A stretch of DNA of 64,000 nucleotides from Proteiniphilum sp. (GTDB lineage: Bacteria > Bacteroidota > Bacteroidia > Bacteroidales > Dysgonomonadaceae): positions 19,249 to 83,248 of the forward strand of contig JAQVWR010000002.1 of the NCBI GenBank assembly GCA_028709605.1, written 5' to 3'. The position numbers were made by a program, and so were the translations under genes. The notes under the pieces were generated by a model. That model ran no database searches. It worked only from the letters and a program-made list of their open reading frames with translations, and was not told where the DNA came from. Of the stretch, positions 1 to 10,185 are shown in pieces. The first letter of the stretch is position 1. Every line of letters starts with the position of its first letter.

Positions 1-497
1 GCGAGTACCAGATCACTGATATCAATTGAAGGGGACGCAAAAATCACCGATGTGGCAGAAGCACGATCCACTACCAGGGCATAGCCCTGCTCAGTGGCGA
101 TCTCCTTGATCGTTTCGTAAATACTGTCCTGAATGGGTTTGATCAGCTTCTCCTGTTGGGAGAACAATGCCCCCTGGGGTCCGAAGTACCGGTTACGCAA
201 CTCCTGGATAGCGTTCTCTTTCGTCACGATCTCGTTTTCGCGTTTTGTCTTTTCACTCCCCGCCAGGAAGACCAGATCGGCCTGGTATTTCTTGTACAGG
301 GCATTTACAGTCCCCACCTCCTGGTCCACTTCTTTTTGCCACTCCTGTGAGAGTGATTCCAGCTGCTTGTTGGCACTCTCATAGGCGGGTATCTTCTTCA
401 GCATATATTCCATATCAATCAGCGCATATTTCTGTGCATAGCTGTTCCCCATGGAGATCGTTATCAAGAAACCGAAAATAAATAATGCTCTTTTCAT
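1..497 (-). CDS. OmpH/Skp-family periplasmic chaperone (3' end cut by window edge)
   Basis: Manual reverse translation from ATG at 497: MKRALFIFGFLITISMGNSYAQKYALIDMEYMLKKIPAYESANKQLESLSQEWQKEVDQ...; signal peptide, coiled-coil, downstream of bamA. Confidence 0.88.
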   Translation of the reverse strand, partial: MKRALFIFGFLITISMGNSYAQKYALIDMEYMLKKIPAYESANKQLESLSQEWQKEVDQEVGTVNALYKKYQADLVFLAGSEKTKRENEIVTKENAIQELRNRYFGPQGALFSQQEKLIKPIQDSIYETIKEIATEQGYALVVDRASATSVIFASPSIDISDLVL

Positions 498-660
498 ATC
501 TTTTTTTTTAGATGTTTGAAACAGGTGATCCTGTCAGGTAAGACGATTCTAAGGATCTAACGTTTAGCATGATGTACGTAAAAATTGTTAAAGAGCAATA
601 AACAACCCATGTCCGGCAGAAGTGGGTTGTGATGCAGTTTTCATTCTTCCGGCTCTTCCG

Positions 661-3342
661 TCAGAATTCCTGGCCGATGATGAAATGGAACTGACTTCCG
701 CCTCTTTGCCTGCTTCCTGTACCGAAGACGGTATCAAAACCGTAGGCCCAGTCAATCCCCATCAATCCGATCATCGGAAGGAAGATGCGTGCACCCACAC
801 CTGCAGAACGCTTCAGATCGAAAGGGTTGAGATCGTTCACCTTTTTCCAGGCATTCCCCGCTTCTAAGAAAGCCACCCCATAGATGGTGGAGTTGGGTTC
901 CAGGATGAAGGGATATCGCAGTTCCAGCCCCAGTCTTGTATAAGCCCTCGCCTGCTGTGCAATGGAGTTGTTCTCATACCCTCTCAGGGCAACATTCTCC
1001 GTGGCAAACGAGTTCGAATATCCGCTCATGCCGTCACCTCCCACGTCGAATGTCTCAAATGGGGTTTCCTTGTTCTTGTTGTAATGGCCCAGCACCCCGA
1101 ATTCTACCCTTGTTGCGATCACCGGCGTGCGTTTTACCGTGGAGGGGGTGAGCGGGGTGAAGGTGCGGATCTTCAGTTTCCATTTGTGGTATTCGTTCCA
1201 CCGGTATTTTTCCGGATTGTTGTATGCCATTGCACCGTAATCATTTCCGTCCCACAGGGAGAAGGGCGGTGTGGCACTCACACTCAGGGTAAACTGTGAT
1301 CCGGTTCGGGTATAGATCGGGTTGTCGGTAGATATGCGGGAAAGAGTGAGCCCGAGCGTGATGCTGTGGCTGACACCGGTCTGAAAGGGAAACTGGTTCC
1401 AAGACCAGTTTTTCAGTCCGTAGCGCTGGAACCCGAGCTCGGCCATAAACTGGAAATAATCGTCGGGCCACTCCAGTCTCTTCCCGTAACCCAGAGAAAA
1501 GCCCAGCATGCTGAATACCTGGTTCGGGTCATAGGCATATTCTGCCATATCCTGATAGCCTCCATAGCCTCCATAGCCGCCATATCCTCCGTATCCTCCA
1601 TAAGGGTATCCTCCGTATCCGCCATAACCGTACATATATGGGTTGTAATAGCTGTTCTGTGAATAGTAATCGCTGTTCAGACCGGTATATCGGGAGTAAT
1701 AGGCATTCAAAGAGAGGTTGTTGGGCCTTTTTCCGCCGAACCAGGGCTCCATGAACTGGAACTGATAGGATTGGTAATAACGGCCATTGGTTTGGGCACT
1801 CAATACCAATGTTTGTCCTTCCCCCTGCGGGATGATGCCCCGGTGCATGGACGGGTTGAGCAGGTTCTGCAGGGAGAAGTTGTTCAGTTTCAGACTCAGT
1901 TTGCCTACCAGTCCGGTTACCCCCCATCCGGCGGAGAATTCGATCTGGTCATTTCCCTTCGATGTCAACGGATAGGTGATGTCTACCGTTCCATCTTCCG
2001 GATTGGGATTGATTCCTCCTGAGATGTCGGCAGAGAGGGCCTCCGGATCAAAGTGGCCCGTCTGGGCGATCTCACGTACCGAGCGCAGGAGATCCTCTTT
2101 GCTGAAGACGGCTCCCGGTTTGGTTCGCAATTCCCGGCGGATCACATCTTCATAGAGACGGTCGTTCCCTTGAATGATCACCCGCTTGATCGTGGCTTTG
2201 GGCCCTTCCACCACGCGCAGCTCCAGGTCCACCGAGTCTTTCTCGATGTTGATCTCTACCGGATCAATGTGTGAGAAGAGGTAGCCGTTGTTCTGGTACA
2301 GGTTTACGGCTGCATCTTCATCGCTGATCAGTCGCTCCTGCAGCTTCTTCTGGTTATAGACATCGCCGGGTGCCATATTGAGCAACCGTCCCAGTTGGAC
2401 AGAGGGATACTGGGTGTTGCCCACCCAGTTGATGGAGCGGATGTGATATCGGGGTCCCTCCTCTAAGGCAATCTCAATATTGACCGTTTTATCATTGTGT
2501 TTGTATACGGTGTCGCGGATGATCTCTGCATCGCGGTAGCCCTTCTCGTGATATTTGGTGATCAGGTTTTTTTTATCTTCTTTGTAGAGGTCTTCCACAA
2601 ATTTCTTTGACCGGAACAGGTTGCGGATTTTTCCTTTCTCGTTGGTTTTCTTCATCGCCCTTTTCAGCTGATTGTCGGTGAGCGCCTCGTTTCCTTCGAT
2701 GAGAATACTGTTGACTTTCAGCTTTTCTTTCTTATCGACGTTGATCTCCAGTATGACCTGATTGTGCTGGGTGGTGTCGGGGCGCTGGAAGATTCGTACT
2801 TCAGCATCCCCGAAGCCTTTTTCATCAAAGAAGCTCTTGATGATGGTTTCCGCGCGGTCAATCTGGGGAGGAGTGATCTGGTTCCCTTTTACAAACCCGA
2901 TCTTCTTTTCGATGTCATCCTGTTCGCTCTTCTTCATGCCGAAATAGCGGATGTTGGTCACCCTGGGACGATCGGTGAGGTGGATCTCCAGCCATACGCT
3001 GTCGCCCTCAATCTTTGTCTGCAGGATCTTGACATCTGAGAACAGCCCCTGGCGCCAGAACCGTTTCAACGCTCCGGTAATCTCTTCCCCCGGGATCTGT
3101 ATCTGCCGTCCCTTGGAAAGGCCGGAGAAGCCCACCAATACAAACTTCTGGTCCTCATACATGGTGCCTTCCACACCGGTCACGTCGATATCGGCGATGG
3201 TATACTTCCGGGGGGGGGCCGTATAATTCACATTCAGCTCCGTAGGCAGGGGGGCGGATAGGGTGTCATTGGTCTGCGCCAGTAATGCTGCCTGTGAAAG
3301 TATGGTGGCTAATAGAAGTAAAGGGAATGTTCTCTTCAACAT
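661..3342 (-). CDS. bamA: Outer membrane protein assembly factor BamA (POTRA repeats plus barrel)
   Basis: 893 aa; POTRA-like repeats, C-terminal barrel ending in F (FHFIIGQEF), synteny with uppS and ompH. Confidence 0.96.
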   Translation of the reverse strand: MLKRTFPLLLLATILSQAALLAQTNDTLSAPLPTELNVNYTAPPRKYTIADIDVTGVEGTMYEDQKFVLVGFSGLSKGRQIQIPGEEITGALKRFWRQGLFSDVKILQTKIEGDSVWLEIHLTDRPRVTNIRYFGMKKSEQDDIEKKIGFVKGNQITPPQIDRAETIIKSFFDEKGFGDAEVRIFQRPDTTQHNQVILEINVDKKEKLKVNSILIEGNEALTDNQLKRAMKKTNEKGKIRNLFRSKKFVEDLYKEDKKNLITKYHEKGYRDAEIIRDTVYKHNDKTVNIEIALEEGPRYHIRSINWVGNTQYPSVQLGRLLNMAPGDVYNQKKLQERLISDEDAAVNLYQNNGYLFSHIDPVEINIEKDSVDLELRVVEGPKATIKRVIIQGNDRLYEDVIRRELRTKPGAVFSKEDLLRSVREIAQTGHFDPEALSADISGGINPNPEDGTVDITYPLTSKGNDQIEFSAGWGVTGLVGKLSLKLNNFSLQNLLNPSMHRGIIPQGEGQTLVLSAQTNGRYYQSYQFQFMEPWFGGKRPNNLSLNAYYSRYTGLNSDYYSQNSYYNPYMYGYGGYGGYPYGGYGGYGGYGGYGGYQDMAEYAYDPNQVFSMLGFSLGYGKRLEWPDDYFQFMAELGFQRYGLKNWSWNQFPFQTGVSHSITLGLTLSRISTDNPIYTRTGSQFTLSVSATPPFSLWDGNDYGAMAYNNPEKYRWNEYHKWKLKIRTFTPLTPSTVKRTPVIATRVEFGVLGHYNKNKETPFETFDVGGDGMSGYSNSFATENVALRGYENNSIAQQARAYTRLGLELRYPFILEPNSTIYGVAFLEAGNAWKKVNDLNPFDLKRSAGVGARIFLPMIGLMGIDWAYGFDTVFGTGSRQRGGSQFHFIIGQEF
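1549..1637 (-). repeat. Tandem imperfect GGY-coding repeat inside bamA
   Basis: Encodes YGYGGYGGYPYGGYGGYGGYGGYGGY; repeated 9-bp units (ccatagcct, ccgtatcct and similar) on + strand. Confidence 0.9.
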
Positions 3343-3387
3343 TGTGATATTTTTCTTTTCGCTGATTGTCAGTGGTTCAGTGTAGAT

Positions 3388-4140
3388 TCATTTTTGATCC
3401 GATTCGATCTGTTCGCTGATCATGCCATATCGCCTTTCTCGTTTCTGATAATTCAGAATGGCTTTGTAAAGCTCCTCTTCGTTAAAATCAGGCCAGAAGG
3501 TCTCCGTGAAATAAAATTCCGTATAGGCACATTGCCATAAAAGGAAATTACTGATTCTCTGTTCACCTCCGGTACGGATCAGCAGATCGGGATCGGGAAG
3601 ATCGCGGGTGGTGAGATACTGGCTGAGGATCTCTTCGTTAATCTCCTCTTCCCGCAGGGTACCGGCTTTTACATCACGGCTGATCTTTCTGGCGGCTTCT
3701 GTCAGCTCCCACTTGGAGGAATAGCTGAGAGCGATCACCAGGGTGAGCCTCTCTCCGCCGGCGGTCTCATGAATACACTCCTGAAGGGTCTCCCGTACAT
3801 GGCCGGGTAACCGGTCTACATTGCCGATACAAACGATCCTTACGCCGTTCTTTTTCAGCGCTGCTGTCTCCCGTGTGAGGGCATAGACCATCAAATCCAT
3901 CAGCCCGTTCACCTCCTCTGAGGGACGACGCCAGTTCTCCGTGGAAAAAGCATATAGCGTAAGGTATTGAACCGATGCCCTGGAGGCGGCTTCCGCCACC
4001 CTCCTGATCGCTTCTACACCTTCTTTGTGTCCTTCGCCTCTGTCTAAACCCCTGGCTTTTGCCCAGCGTCCGTTCCCATCCATGATAATGGCTATATGGG
4101 CAGGAAGGCGGTTATGGTCCAGTTTGTCTATCAACGACAT
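3388..4140 (-). CDS. uppS: Isoprenyl transferase (undecaprenyl diphosphate synthase)
   Basis: 250 aa; HIAIIMDGNGRWAKARG motif, DLLIRTGGEQRISNFLLWQ. Confidence 0.96.
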   Translation of the reverse strand: MSLIDKLDHNRLPAHIAIIMDGNGRWAKARGLDRGEGHKEGVEAIRRVAEAASRASVQYLTLYAFSTENWRRPSEEVNGLMDLMVYALTRETAALKKNGVRIVCIGNVDRLPGHVRETLQECIHETAGGERLTLVIALSYSSKWELTEAARKISRDVKAGTLREEEINEEILSQYLTTRDLPDPDLLIRTGGEQRISNFLLWQCAYTEFYFTETFWPDFNEEELYKAILNYQKRERRYGMISEQIESDQK

Positions 4141-4160
4141 CTTTTGTTGGCTGTTTTTTA

Positions 4161-4846
4161 TTAGTTACCGTAACAGGGATCCTCGCGTAAGCTGAAATCC
4201 CATGTAAGGTAGATCATTGTGATTGAATACCAGTCCTGATTCTTCAGGCGACTTCCCTGAATGCCGTAGGGATGTTGCAGGTTTCATTCTGCCCCATTCT
4301 GTGTGACATCGAAGTCGTCACTGAACAGCTTCCTCATCGAAAATTCAATTCCGATATTCATCCTGTTTTTAATTTTATATTTCAATCCCGCTCCAAAAGG
4401 GATGTTCGCATTCAGGAACGATCGTTCCCCCGTGGCATATGTGAGCCCCGCACCAGCTAGCAGATAGGGGTATAGCGCTTGGTATGCTGGTATTCATACC
4501 GGTCGCTGTAAGGCAGAAAATTGAATTCTACCTGTGAACCCACTCCTGTAAAGGTGCGGCGGAAAGCGCTTTGTGACCCGAACGGGAAGGAGTTGCCACT
4601 TTCTGCCGTATTGCCGGAGACGCTTCCTGTCAATATGTTCGCTTTCACAGCCCAATGGAGGCTGAGGTTGTAGCGCATCAGGAGACCCCCTGCAATGCCC
4701 GGATGCAGAAAAAAGCAGCTCTTGTTGGCATCACCCATGTAGGAAGAAGTGCCTGCAGCCCCTCCTATCTCGTATCGGTACTCCTGAGCGTGGAGGCCTG
4801 CGGATACAAAGAGGCAGCATAGCAGGGAGAGCCATAATGAGCGCAT
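4161..4846 (-). pseudogene. DUF6089-like outer membrane protein, disrupted by frameshift and an in-frame stop
   Basis: Frame 1 reads MRSLWLSLLCCLFVSAGLHAQEYRYEIGGAAGTSSYMGDAN...KRYTP; after a -1 shift at the G-run 4467-4470 the homologous continuation is YLLAGAGLTYATGERSFLNANIPFGAGLKYKIKNRMNIGIEFSMRKLFSDDFDVTQNGAE*NLQHPYGIQGSRLKNQDWYSITMIYLTWDFSLREDPCYGN*. Confidence 0.75.
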
Positions 4847-4847
4847 C

Positions 4848-6203
4848 TTACATTCCCGTAAATTTATTGAGGCATCCCCTCCATACATCCGTAATTTGAG
4901 CCTGATCGGAAGATATTCCGCCGAATATCCATATATGATTTTTCGTATCGGTAAGAACCGATGCGTGTGTTCGCTTTGGGAAGCTGGCGGGAAAAGACTG
5001 ATTTTCTTCCGCTTCCTGCCAGTCCAGTCCGAAATTGTCGGAGAAGTACAGGAGGTTCTTTCCTGCAGACGCCGCCATCAGATAGGGTTTGTTGTCATAA
5101 TAAAACAGACTGTTCCCTTGCAGGGTGAGCGATGAAGGTACCCTGGAAAGGATAGAAGAAATAACACCCTCCTTTTTCTGCAGGATCCAGATCTGATTGG
5201 AGGGGATGTTGTCTGCTGTGGTTCTTCCCGCCAGCAAAATGTATTTTACCGAGAAGGATGTGGGGTTATCCACTTTCGTGGCAGCAAAATCCCTGACCGG
5301 GATGTTGTCGGGTACCTTGTTCCTCATCACTACCTGCGTGAAATCGGTTGTCTCCGCAAAACGGAGGCTGTTGTCGTGATCGATTGCCACCAGCAGAGCG
5401 CCCCCCACAGTCGCGGGAAGGGTGCCATAGATCGCTTTTACGCTGTAGGGTGCGGAGACGGCACTCCACACGATGCCGTCCGGCGAATGGTAGACCGTAT
5501 TGCTTGTGTAGTCCAGGACAAAGATCCCCTTGTCGGAAACGGTGAGGGTAGAAAGATCGGTTGTTGTGGGCAGTCCCTGGATATTGAGTGAAGACCACTC
5601 AACGCCGTCGTCTGTCGGTGTACAGACTGCCTCAATCCTGTCAACCGTCCGGTAGTAGGTGATGAGACGCTCCCCGAGGGCAACGGTTTGTTGTGATAGG
5701 GGGGCCACAGGAAGATAGTTCGTTTTCAGATTCTCCCAGGTGAGGGTATAGGGGTCCTTCTGATAGATATGTAATTCGAAGGTGTATGTCCTGGTTGATT
5801 TCCCGTCCGGGGCGGTGGTGGTGATCTTTTGCAGCCGGTTGACCGCCACTGAGTCAGACGCTCGCCAGAGGAAGGTGCTGTCCGGATGCAGCGTAAGGGT
5901 CACCTGGGCGAAAGGGCTGTAGGTGCTGGCTCCCCTGATCGACAGTAACACGCTGTCGACATGAAACTGATAAGGCAGCGGTTTTTTGTTGAATATCCTG
6001 CCGTTGATCTGGTCAATGGTGAATTGTGTGGCAGATAAAAGAGCGGCGGTGTCCGTTTTGGATGAGATGGAGAACGCATATATCTGCGCATCAGGCGAAT
6101 ATTCCACATTGTCATTCGATGAATTCAGGCAAGAGGAGAGGGACAACAGGGTCATGACAAGCACCGATGCCAAGGAGAAATATTTAGATATCATTTGTTT
6201 CAA
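4848..6203 (-). CDS. DUF6242-like lipoprotein
   Basis: 451 aa; lipobox LSSCLN; resembles DUF6242 proteins of Bacteroidales. Confidence 0.7.
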   Translation of the reverse strand: MKQMISKYFSLASVLVMTLLSLSSCLNSSNDNVEYSPDAQIYAFSISSKTDTAALLSATQFTIDQINGRIFNKKPLPYQFHVDSVLLSIRGASTYSPFAQVTLTLHPDSTFLWRASDSVAVNRLQKITTTAPDGKSTRTYTFELHIYQKDPYTLTWENLKTNYLPVAPLSQQTVALGERLITYYRTVDRIEAVCTPTDDGVEWSSLNIQGLPTTTDLSTLTVSDKGIFVLDYTSNTVYHSPDGIVWSAVSAPYSVKAIYGTLPATVGGALLVAIDHDNSLRFAETTDFTQVVMRNKVPDNIPVRDFAATKVDNPTSFSVKYILLAGRTTADNIPSNQIWILQKKEGVISSILSRVPSSLTLQGNSLFYYDNKPYLMAASAGKNLLYFSDNFGLDWQEAEENQSFPASFPKRTHASVLTDTKNHIWIFGGISSDQAQITDVWRGCLNKFTGM

Positions 6204-6276
6204 AAATATTGTACACCAGGTTTAAGTAGTGCAAAAGTAGAAAGATTTTTCGCTATAACCATATTAAAATGAATAT

Positions 6277-7347
6277 TTAAAGAAAATTTCGAGTTCTTTT
6301 ACTCTTTAAATGAATTTGGAGCGAGCAGGCATATTTTTCGGCAGTGATGATTTCTCCCTGTATATCAGGTGCTTCCACCCCTTTGTGGAGAAGCATTTCA
6401 GACCTCTCCACATACGCTTCGTCCCATAGATCGCTGTCGATAAAAGTAGATAACAGGCGGGATCCTCCCTCCACCAAAAGAGAGTGGATGTGCTCTCTGT
6501 AGAGGTGGTCAAGGATCTGTGTATTGGTATCTTTGTCGAAGTCTATCACGATCTCTTTTACCTGGCGGGAGAGTGGGGGTTGCCTGCGGAGAGAGGCGGT
6601 AAAGACGATGGTGGGAGCCATCCCGTTGAACAGGGCCGCATGAGAAGGGATTCTATGTTCCCGGTCAATGACGATCCGGGTAGGGTGAGGCCCGAACCAT
6701 TTCCGGGAGGTGAGCTGTGGGTTGTCGAGCAGGGCGGTATGGGTTCCCACCAGGATGCCCTGTACCTGTGTACGCAATTTGTGCACCATGCTTTGTGTGA
6801 GGGGGGTGGAGAGAATTGCCGGGGCTTTTTCTTCGAGCGATGTGCGCAGGTGGTCCATAAACCCGTCGCGGCTCTGAGCCCATTTCAGGATCACATAGGG
6901 CCTCTTTTGGAGCTGGTTGACAAAAAAGGCCCTGTTCAGCTCTCGCGCTTCTTCCTCCAGCATGCCTACCGTTACATCGATGCCGACCGCTCTCATCATG
7001 GCAATGCCCTTGCCGGATACCCCGGGGTTTGGATCCGTCACCGCCACGACTACCTTCGGTATTTTCCGTGAAATAATCAGTTCGGAACAGGGCGGTGTTT
7101 TGCCGTAATGCGCACAGGGTTCGAGTGAGACATACAGGGTGGCTTCGGAGAGGAGCGACGGCTCTTTGACCGCAGCAATGGCGTTCACCTCCGCATGCGG
7201 CTCCCCGTATCGGCGGTGATATCCCTCGCCAATGATCTGGCCGTGGTGCACGATGACGGCTCCCACCATGGGATTGGGGGCGGTATAACCCTCCCCCTTT
7301 CGGGCCAGCTGAAGACAACGCTCCATATATTTCGGAAGTACACTCAT
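6277..7347 (-). CDS. ribD: Bifunctional diaminohydroxyphosphoribosylaminopyrimidine deaminase / reductase
   Basis: 356 aa; HAEVNAI and PCAHYGKTPPC zinc deaminase motifs plus C-terminal reductase domain. Confidence 0.96.
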   Translation of the reverse strand: MSVLPKYMERCLQLARKGEGYTAPNPMVGAVIVHHGQIIGEGYHRRYGEPHAEVNAIAAVKEPSLLSEATLYVSLEPCAHYGKTPPCSELIISRKIPKVVVAVTDPNPGVSGKGIAMMRAVGIDVTVGMLEEEARELNRAFFVNQLQKRPYVILKWAQSRDGFMDHLRTSLEEKAPAILSTPLTQSMVHKLRTQVQGILVGTHTALLDNPQLTSRKWFGPHPTRIVIDREHRIPSHAALFNGMAPTIVFTASLRRQPPLSRQVKEIVIDFDKDTNTQILDHLYREHIHSLLVEGGSRLLSTFIDSDLWDEAYVERSEMLLHKGVEAPDIQGEIITAEKYACSLQIHLKSKRTRNFL

Positions 7348-7354
7348 TTTTTTC

Positions 7355-7362
7355 TATCTTTG
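7355..7362 (+). promoter_or_regulatory. Bacteroidetes -7 promoter element upstream of prmC
   Basis: TATCTTTG matches TAnnTTTG; -33 box not clear. Confidence 0.5.
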
Positions 7363-7422
7363 TTATGGCGATGATCCGCCGCTCACTGCCGGAGGATCCT
7401 TTCTTTCAAACATTCATTCGTT

Positions 7423-8262
7423 ATGCAGCACATCATTCGGTATATCCGGCAAGAGTTGGGTGAACGTTATTCTCTCTCGGAGAGAACCACACTGGCCCGT
7501 ATCATTCTGGAAGAGGTGAGCGGCCTCACATTTGCCGGCATAGCGACAGGCAAAATTAGCAATTTATCCGATTCGCAGGCCCGTGAACTGGAACAGATTC
7601 TCTCTCGACTGAAAAAGGGGGAACCTTTTCAATATGTGCTGGGGAAAACCTGCTTTTATGGCATGGAGTTCCGTGTGGGGCCCAGTGTGCTGATCCCCCG
7701 TCCCGAAACGGAGGAGTTGGTGGAGTGGATCATTGCCGGGAATGGGTGCGAACCATGCACTGTACTGGATATCGGCACCGGTAGCGGTTGTATTGCTGTT
7801 ACCCTGGCCGTGAAAATGACACAGGCCCGGGTAGATGCCTGGGAACTCTCGGTCGGGGCATTGCAGCTGGCAGAGGAGAATGCCCGCCGGAACCATGCGG
7901 CGGTGCGCTTTTCACAGCGAGATATCCTCCAACGGTTTGCCTGTGAGACGCAATATGATCTGATCGTGAGTAATCCGCCCTATATCACGGAAGCTGAAAA
8001 AGGGTCAATGGAGCCCACGGTAGCCGCATTTGAGCCGGGGGAGGCGCTTTTTGTGCCGGACCGGGATCCGTTGCTTTTTTATCGCAGGATAGCGGAGCTG
8101 GCAAACGGATTGTTGAAGGAGGGCGGGAGATTGTATTTCGAGATCCATCGCAGCAGAGGGGAGATCGTTTGCAGGATGCTTCGGGAGAAAGGGTTCGGGG
8201 AGGTTGAGTTGAGAAAAGATCTCTCCGGAAATGACCGGATGGTCAGGGCGGTTAAAAAATGA
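7423..8262 (+). CDS. prmC: Peptide chain release factor N5-glutamine methyltransferase
   Basis: 279 aa; NPPY motif and VLDIGTGSGCIA SAM-binding motif. Confidence 0.95.
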   Translation: MQHIIRYIRQELGERYSLSERTTLARIILEEVSGLTFAGIATGKISNLSDSQARELEQILSRLKKGEPFQYVLGKTCFYGMEFRVGPSVLIPRPETEELVEWIIAGNGCEPCTVLDIGTGSGCIAVTLAVKMTQARVDAWELSVGALQLAEENARRNHAAVRFSQRDILQRFACETQYDLIVSNPPYITEAEKGSMEPTVAAFEPGEALFVPDRDPLLFYRRIAELANGLLKEGGRLYFEIHRSRGEIVCRMLREKGFGEVELRKDLSGNDRMVRAVKK

Positions 8263-8268
8263 AGAAAG

Positions 8269-8769
8269 ATGGACGGGCCAAAGAAGATGATTACCCCGGA
8301 ACAGGCATACGCACGCATGTCGCGGATATGCGCACAGAAAGAGTATGCCCCTTACGACATCCGGCAGAAGCTACTGCGGATGGAACTCCCTGCCGATGCG
8401 GTGGAAACGCTCCTGAGTCGTTTGAAGAAAGAGAAGTACCTTGATGAGAAACGCTATGCAGAGAGCTATATCCACGATAAGCTGCATTTCAACAAATGGG
8501 GCAAGAGGAAGATCGAGCTGCATCTCAGTCAGAAGAAGATCCCTCCCGCAGTGATCCGTGATGCATTTGCGCGTTTTCCCGACAGCCTGCTTACCGACTC
8601 GCTGCAGACGTTGCTGGAAAAGAAACGGAAGAGCGTCACCGGGCACTCTGCGTATGAGCGGAACGGCAAGCTGATTCGGTATGCCCTAGGGAGAGGTTTT
8701 TCCATGGATGAGATCATCCGGTGTCTGAAGAAGATCGATATTGATTTTTTCCCCGATGAGACGCAATGA
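8269..8769 (+). CDS. recX: Regulatory protein RecX
   Basis: 166 aa; three-helix repeat pattern (YLDEKRYAESYIHDK, WGKRKIELHLSQKKI). Confidence 0.85.
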   Translation: MDGPKKMITPEQAYARMSRICAQKEYAPYDIRQKLLRMELPADAVETLLSRLKKEKYLDEKRYAESYIHDKLHFNKWGKRKIELHLSQKKIPPAVIRDAFARFPDSLLTDSLQTLLEKKRKSVTGHSAYERNGKLIRYALGRGFSMDEIIRCLKKIDIDFFPDETQ

Positions 8770-9451
8770 TTTGCTCAGTGAGTTTTCTTATCTCTTCTTC
8801 CCGAATGTATGTGCCGTTTGCGGCGAAGAGCTGCTCTCTTCTGAGGAGTGCATCTGCCTGCGATGTCTTTACAAGTTACCCCGCACATACAATTTCCGTG
8901 AAAAGGATCATGCCGTGGAAAAACGGATGGCCGGCCGGATCCCGTTTGAGCGCATCGCCACCTTCTGTGTCTATGCCAAGGGAGGTGTCCTGCCTCCGCT
9001 GATCCATCAGCTGAAGTATCACCAAAGGAGTGAAATTGGTATTCTGCTGGGGCGATTGTACGGTGAGGACCTGCGGGGGAGTGATTTCCTTTCACCGATC
9101 GACCTGATAGTGCCGGTGCCGCTGCATCCTGGAAAGGAAAAACAGCGGGGATATAATCAGGCACATATGATTGCACAGGGGCTCTCGGTTGCTACCGGCC
9201 TTCCGCTGTCGGCTGGCAATCTCATTCGTGTGGTCTACAATCCTACCCAGACGCACCGTTCTCGTACCCAACGGTGGGAAAATGTGCGCGATATTTTCAG
9301 GGTCAGGGAGCCGAAGGCTTTTCAGGACAAACACCTCCTGTTGGTGGATGATGTGATCACCACCGGCTCTACACTGGAGGCCTGCGGGATCGCATTGATG
9401 AGTTGCAAAGGCGTGAAGATTAGCATTGCCACCCTCGGAGAGGTGTATTAA
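8756..9451 (+). CDS. ComF-family phosphoribosyltransferase
   Basis: N-terminal CxxC cysteines (CAVCGEE...CICLRC), YNQAHMIA, LLVDDVITTGSTLEA. Confidence 0.92.
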   Translation: MRRNDLLSEFSYLFFPNVCAVCGEELLSSEECICLRCLYKLPRTYNFREKDHAVEKRMAGRIPFERIATFCVYAKGGVLPPLIHQLKYHQRSEIGILLGRLYGEDLRGSDFLSPIDLIVPVPLHPGKEKQRGYNQAHMIAQGLSVATGLPLSAGNLIRVVYNPTQTHRSRTQRWENVRDIFRVREPKAFQDKHLLLVDDVITTGSTLEACGIALMSCKGVKISIATLGEVY

Positions 9452-9531
9452 ACAGTTTTTTTCCCGGAAATAAAACTGACTTATGAAGGAAAAGCGTACT
9501 TTTGTGCTTCATCTGAATAAATGAAAATAAT

Positions 9532-10185
9532 ATGCAAACCGTTCGAAAACTGACGGCAGAAAAACTGCTGCGAATAAAGGCAATCAAGTTGCAGCCCTCC
9601 AATCCCTTCACCTGGGCATCAGGCTGGGAATCTCCCATATATTGTGATAACCGGAAGCTGATGTCCTATCCGGCCGTTCGTAATTTCATCAAGGTGGAAT
9701 TTGCCCGGCTGATCCTGGAAAAGTATCCTCAGGCAGATGCCATCGCCGGGGTGGCCACCGGAGCCATTGCTCCCGGCGCACTGGTGGCGGATATCCTAGG
9801 GCTCCCGTTTGTTTATATCCGTTCCACCCCGAAAGATCATGGGTTGGAGAACCTGATCGAGGGAGATCTGAAACCCAAACAGAAGGTCGTAGTCATCGAG
9901 GATCTGGTTTCCACCGGAGGCAGCAGTCTCAAGGCAGTGGAGGCCATCCGCCGCGACGGATCGGATGTGCTGGGCATGGTGGCGGTCTTCACCTACGGTT
10001 TTCCGCAAGCCTTACAGCGCATGCAGGAGGAAAGAGTGGAGCTGACTACCCTCTGCGATTATGATGCGATTCTCGACGAGGCGCTGGCAACCGATTACAT
10101 CGATGAGTCGGAACTCAGGATGCTGCAGGACTGGCGCCGGGATCCCGAAAATTGGGGACAAACGTCTAAAAAAACCAAGAGATGA
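9532..10185 (+). CDS. pyrE: Orotate phosphoribosyltransferase
   Basis: 217 aa; VVVIEDLVSTGGSSLKAVEAIR PRPP motif; TACTTTTG promoter-like element at 9497-9504. Confidence 0.95.
   Translation: MQTVRKLTAEKLLRIKAIKLQPSNPFTWASGWESPIYCDNRKLMSYPAVRNFIKVEFARLILEKYPQADAIAGVATGAIAPGALVADILGLPFVYIRSTPKDHGLENLIEGDLKPKQKVVVIEDLVSTGGSSLKAVEAIRRDGSDVLGMVAVFTYGFPQALQRMQEERVELTTLCDYDAILDEALATDYIDESELRMLQDWRRDPENWGQTSKKTKR

Noticed and set aside
1549-1637. Short tandem repeats considered as CRISPR
   Set aside because: In-frame 9-bp coding repeats inside bamA, no spacers
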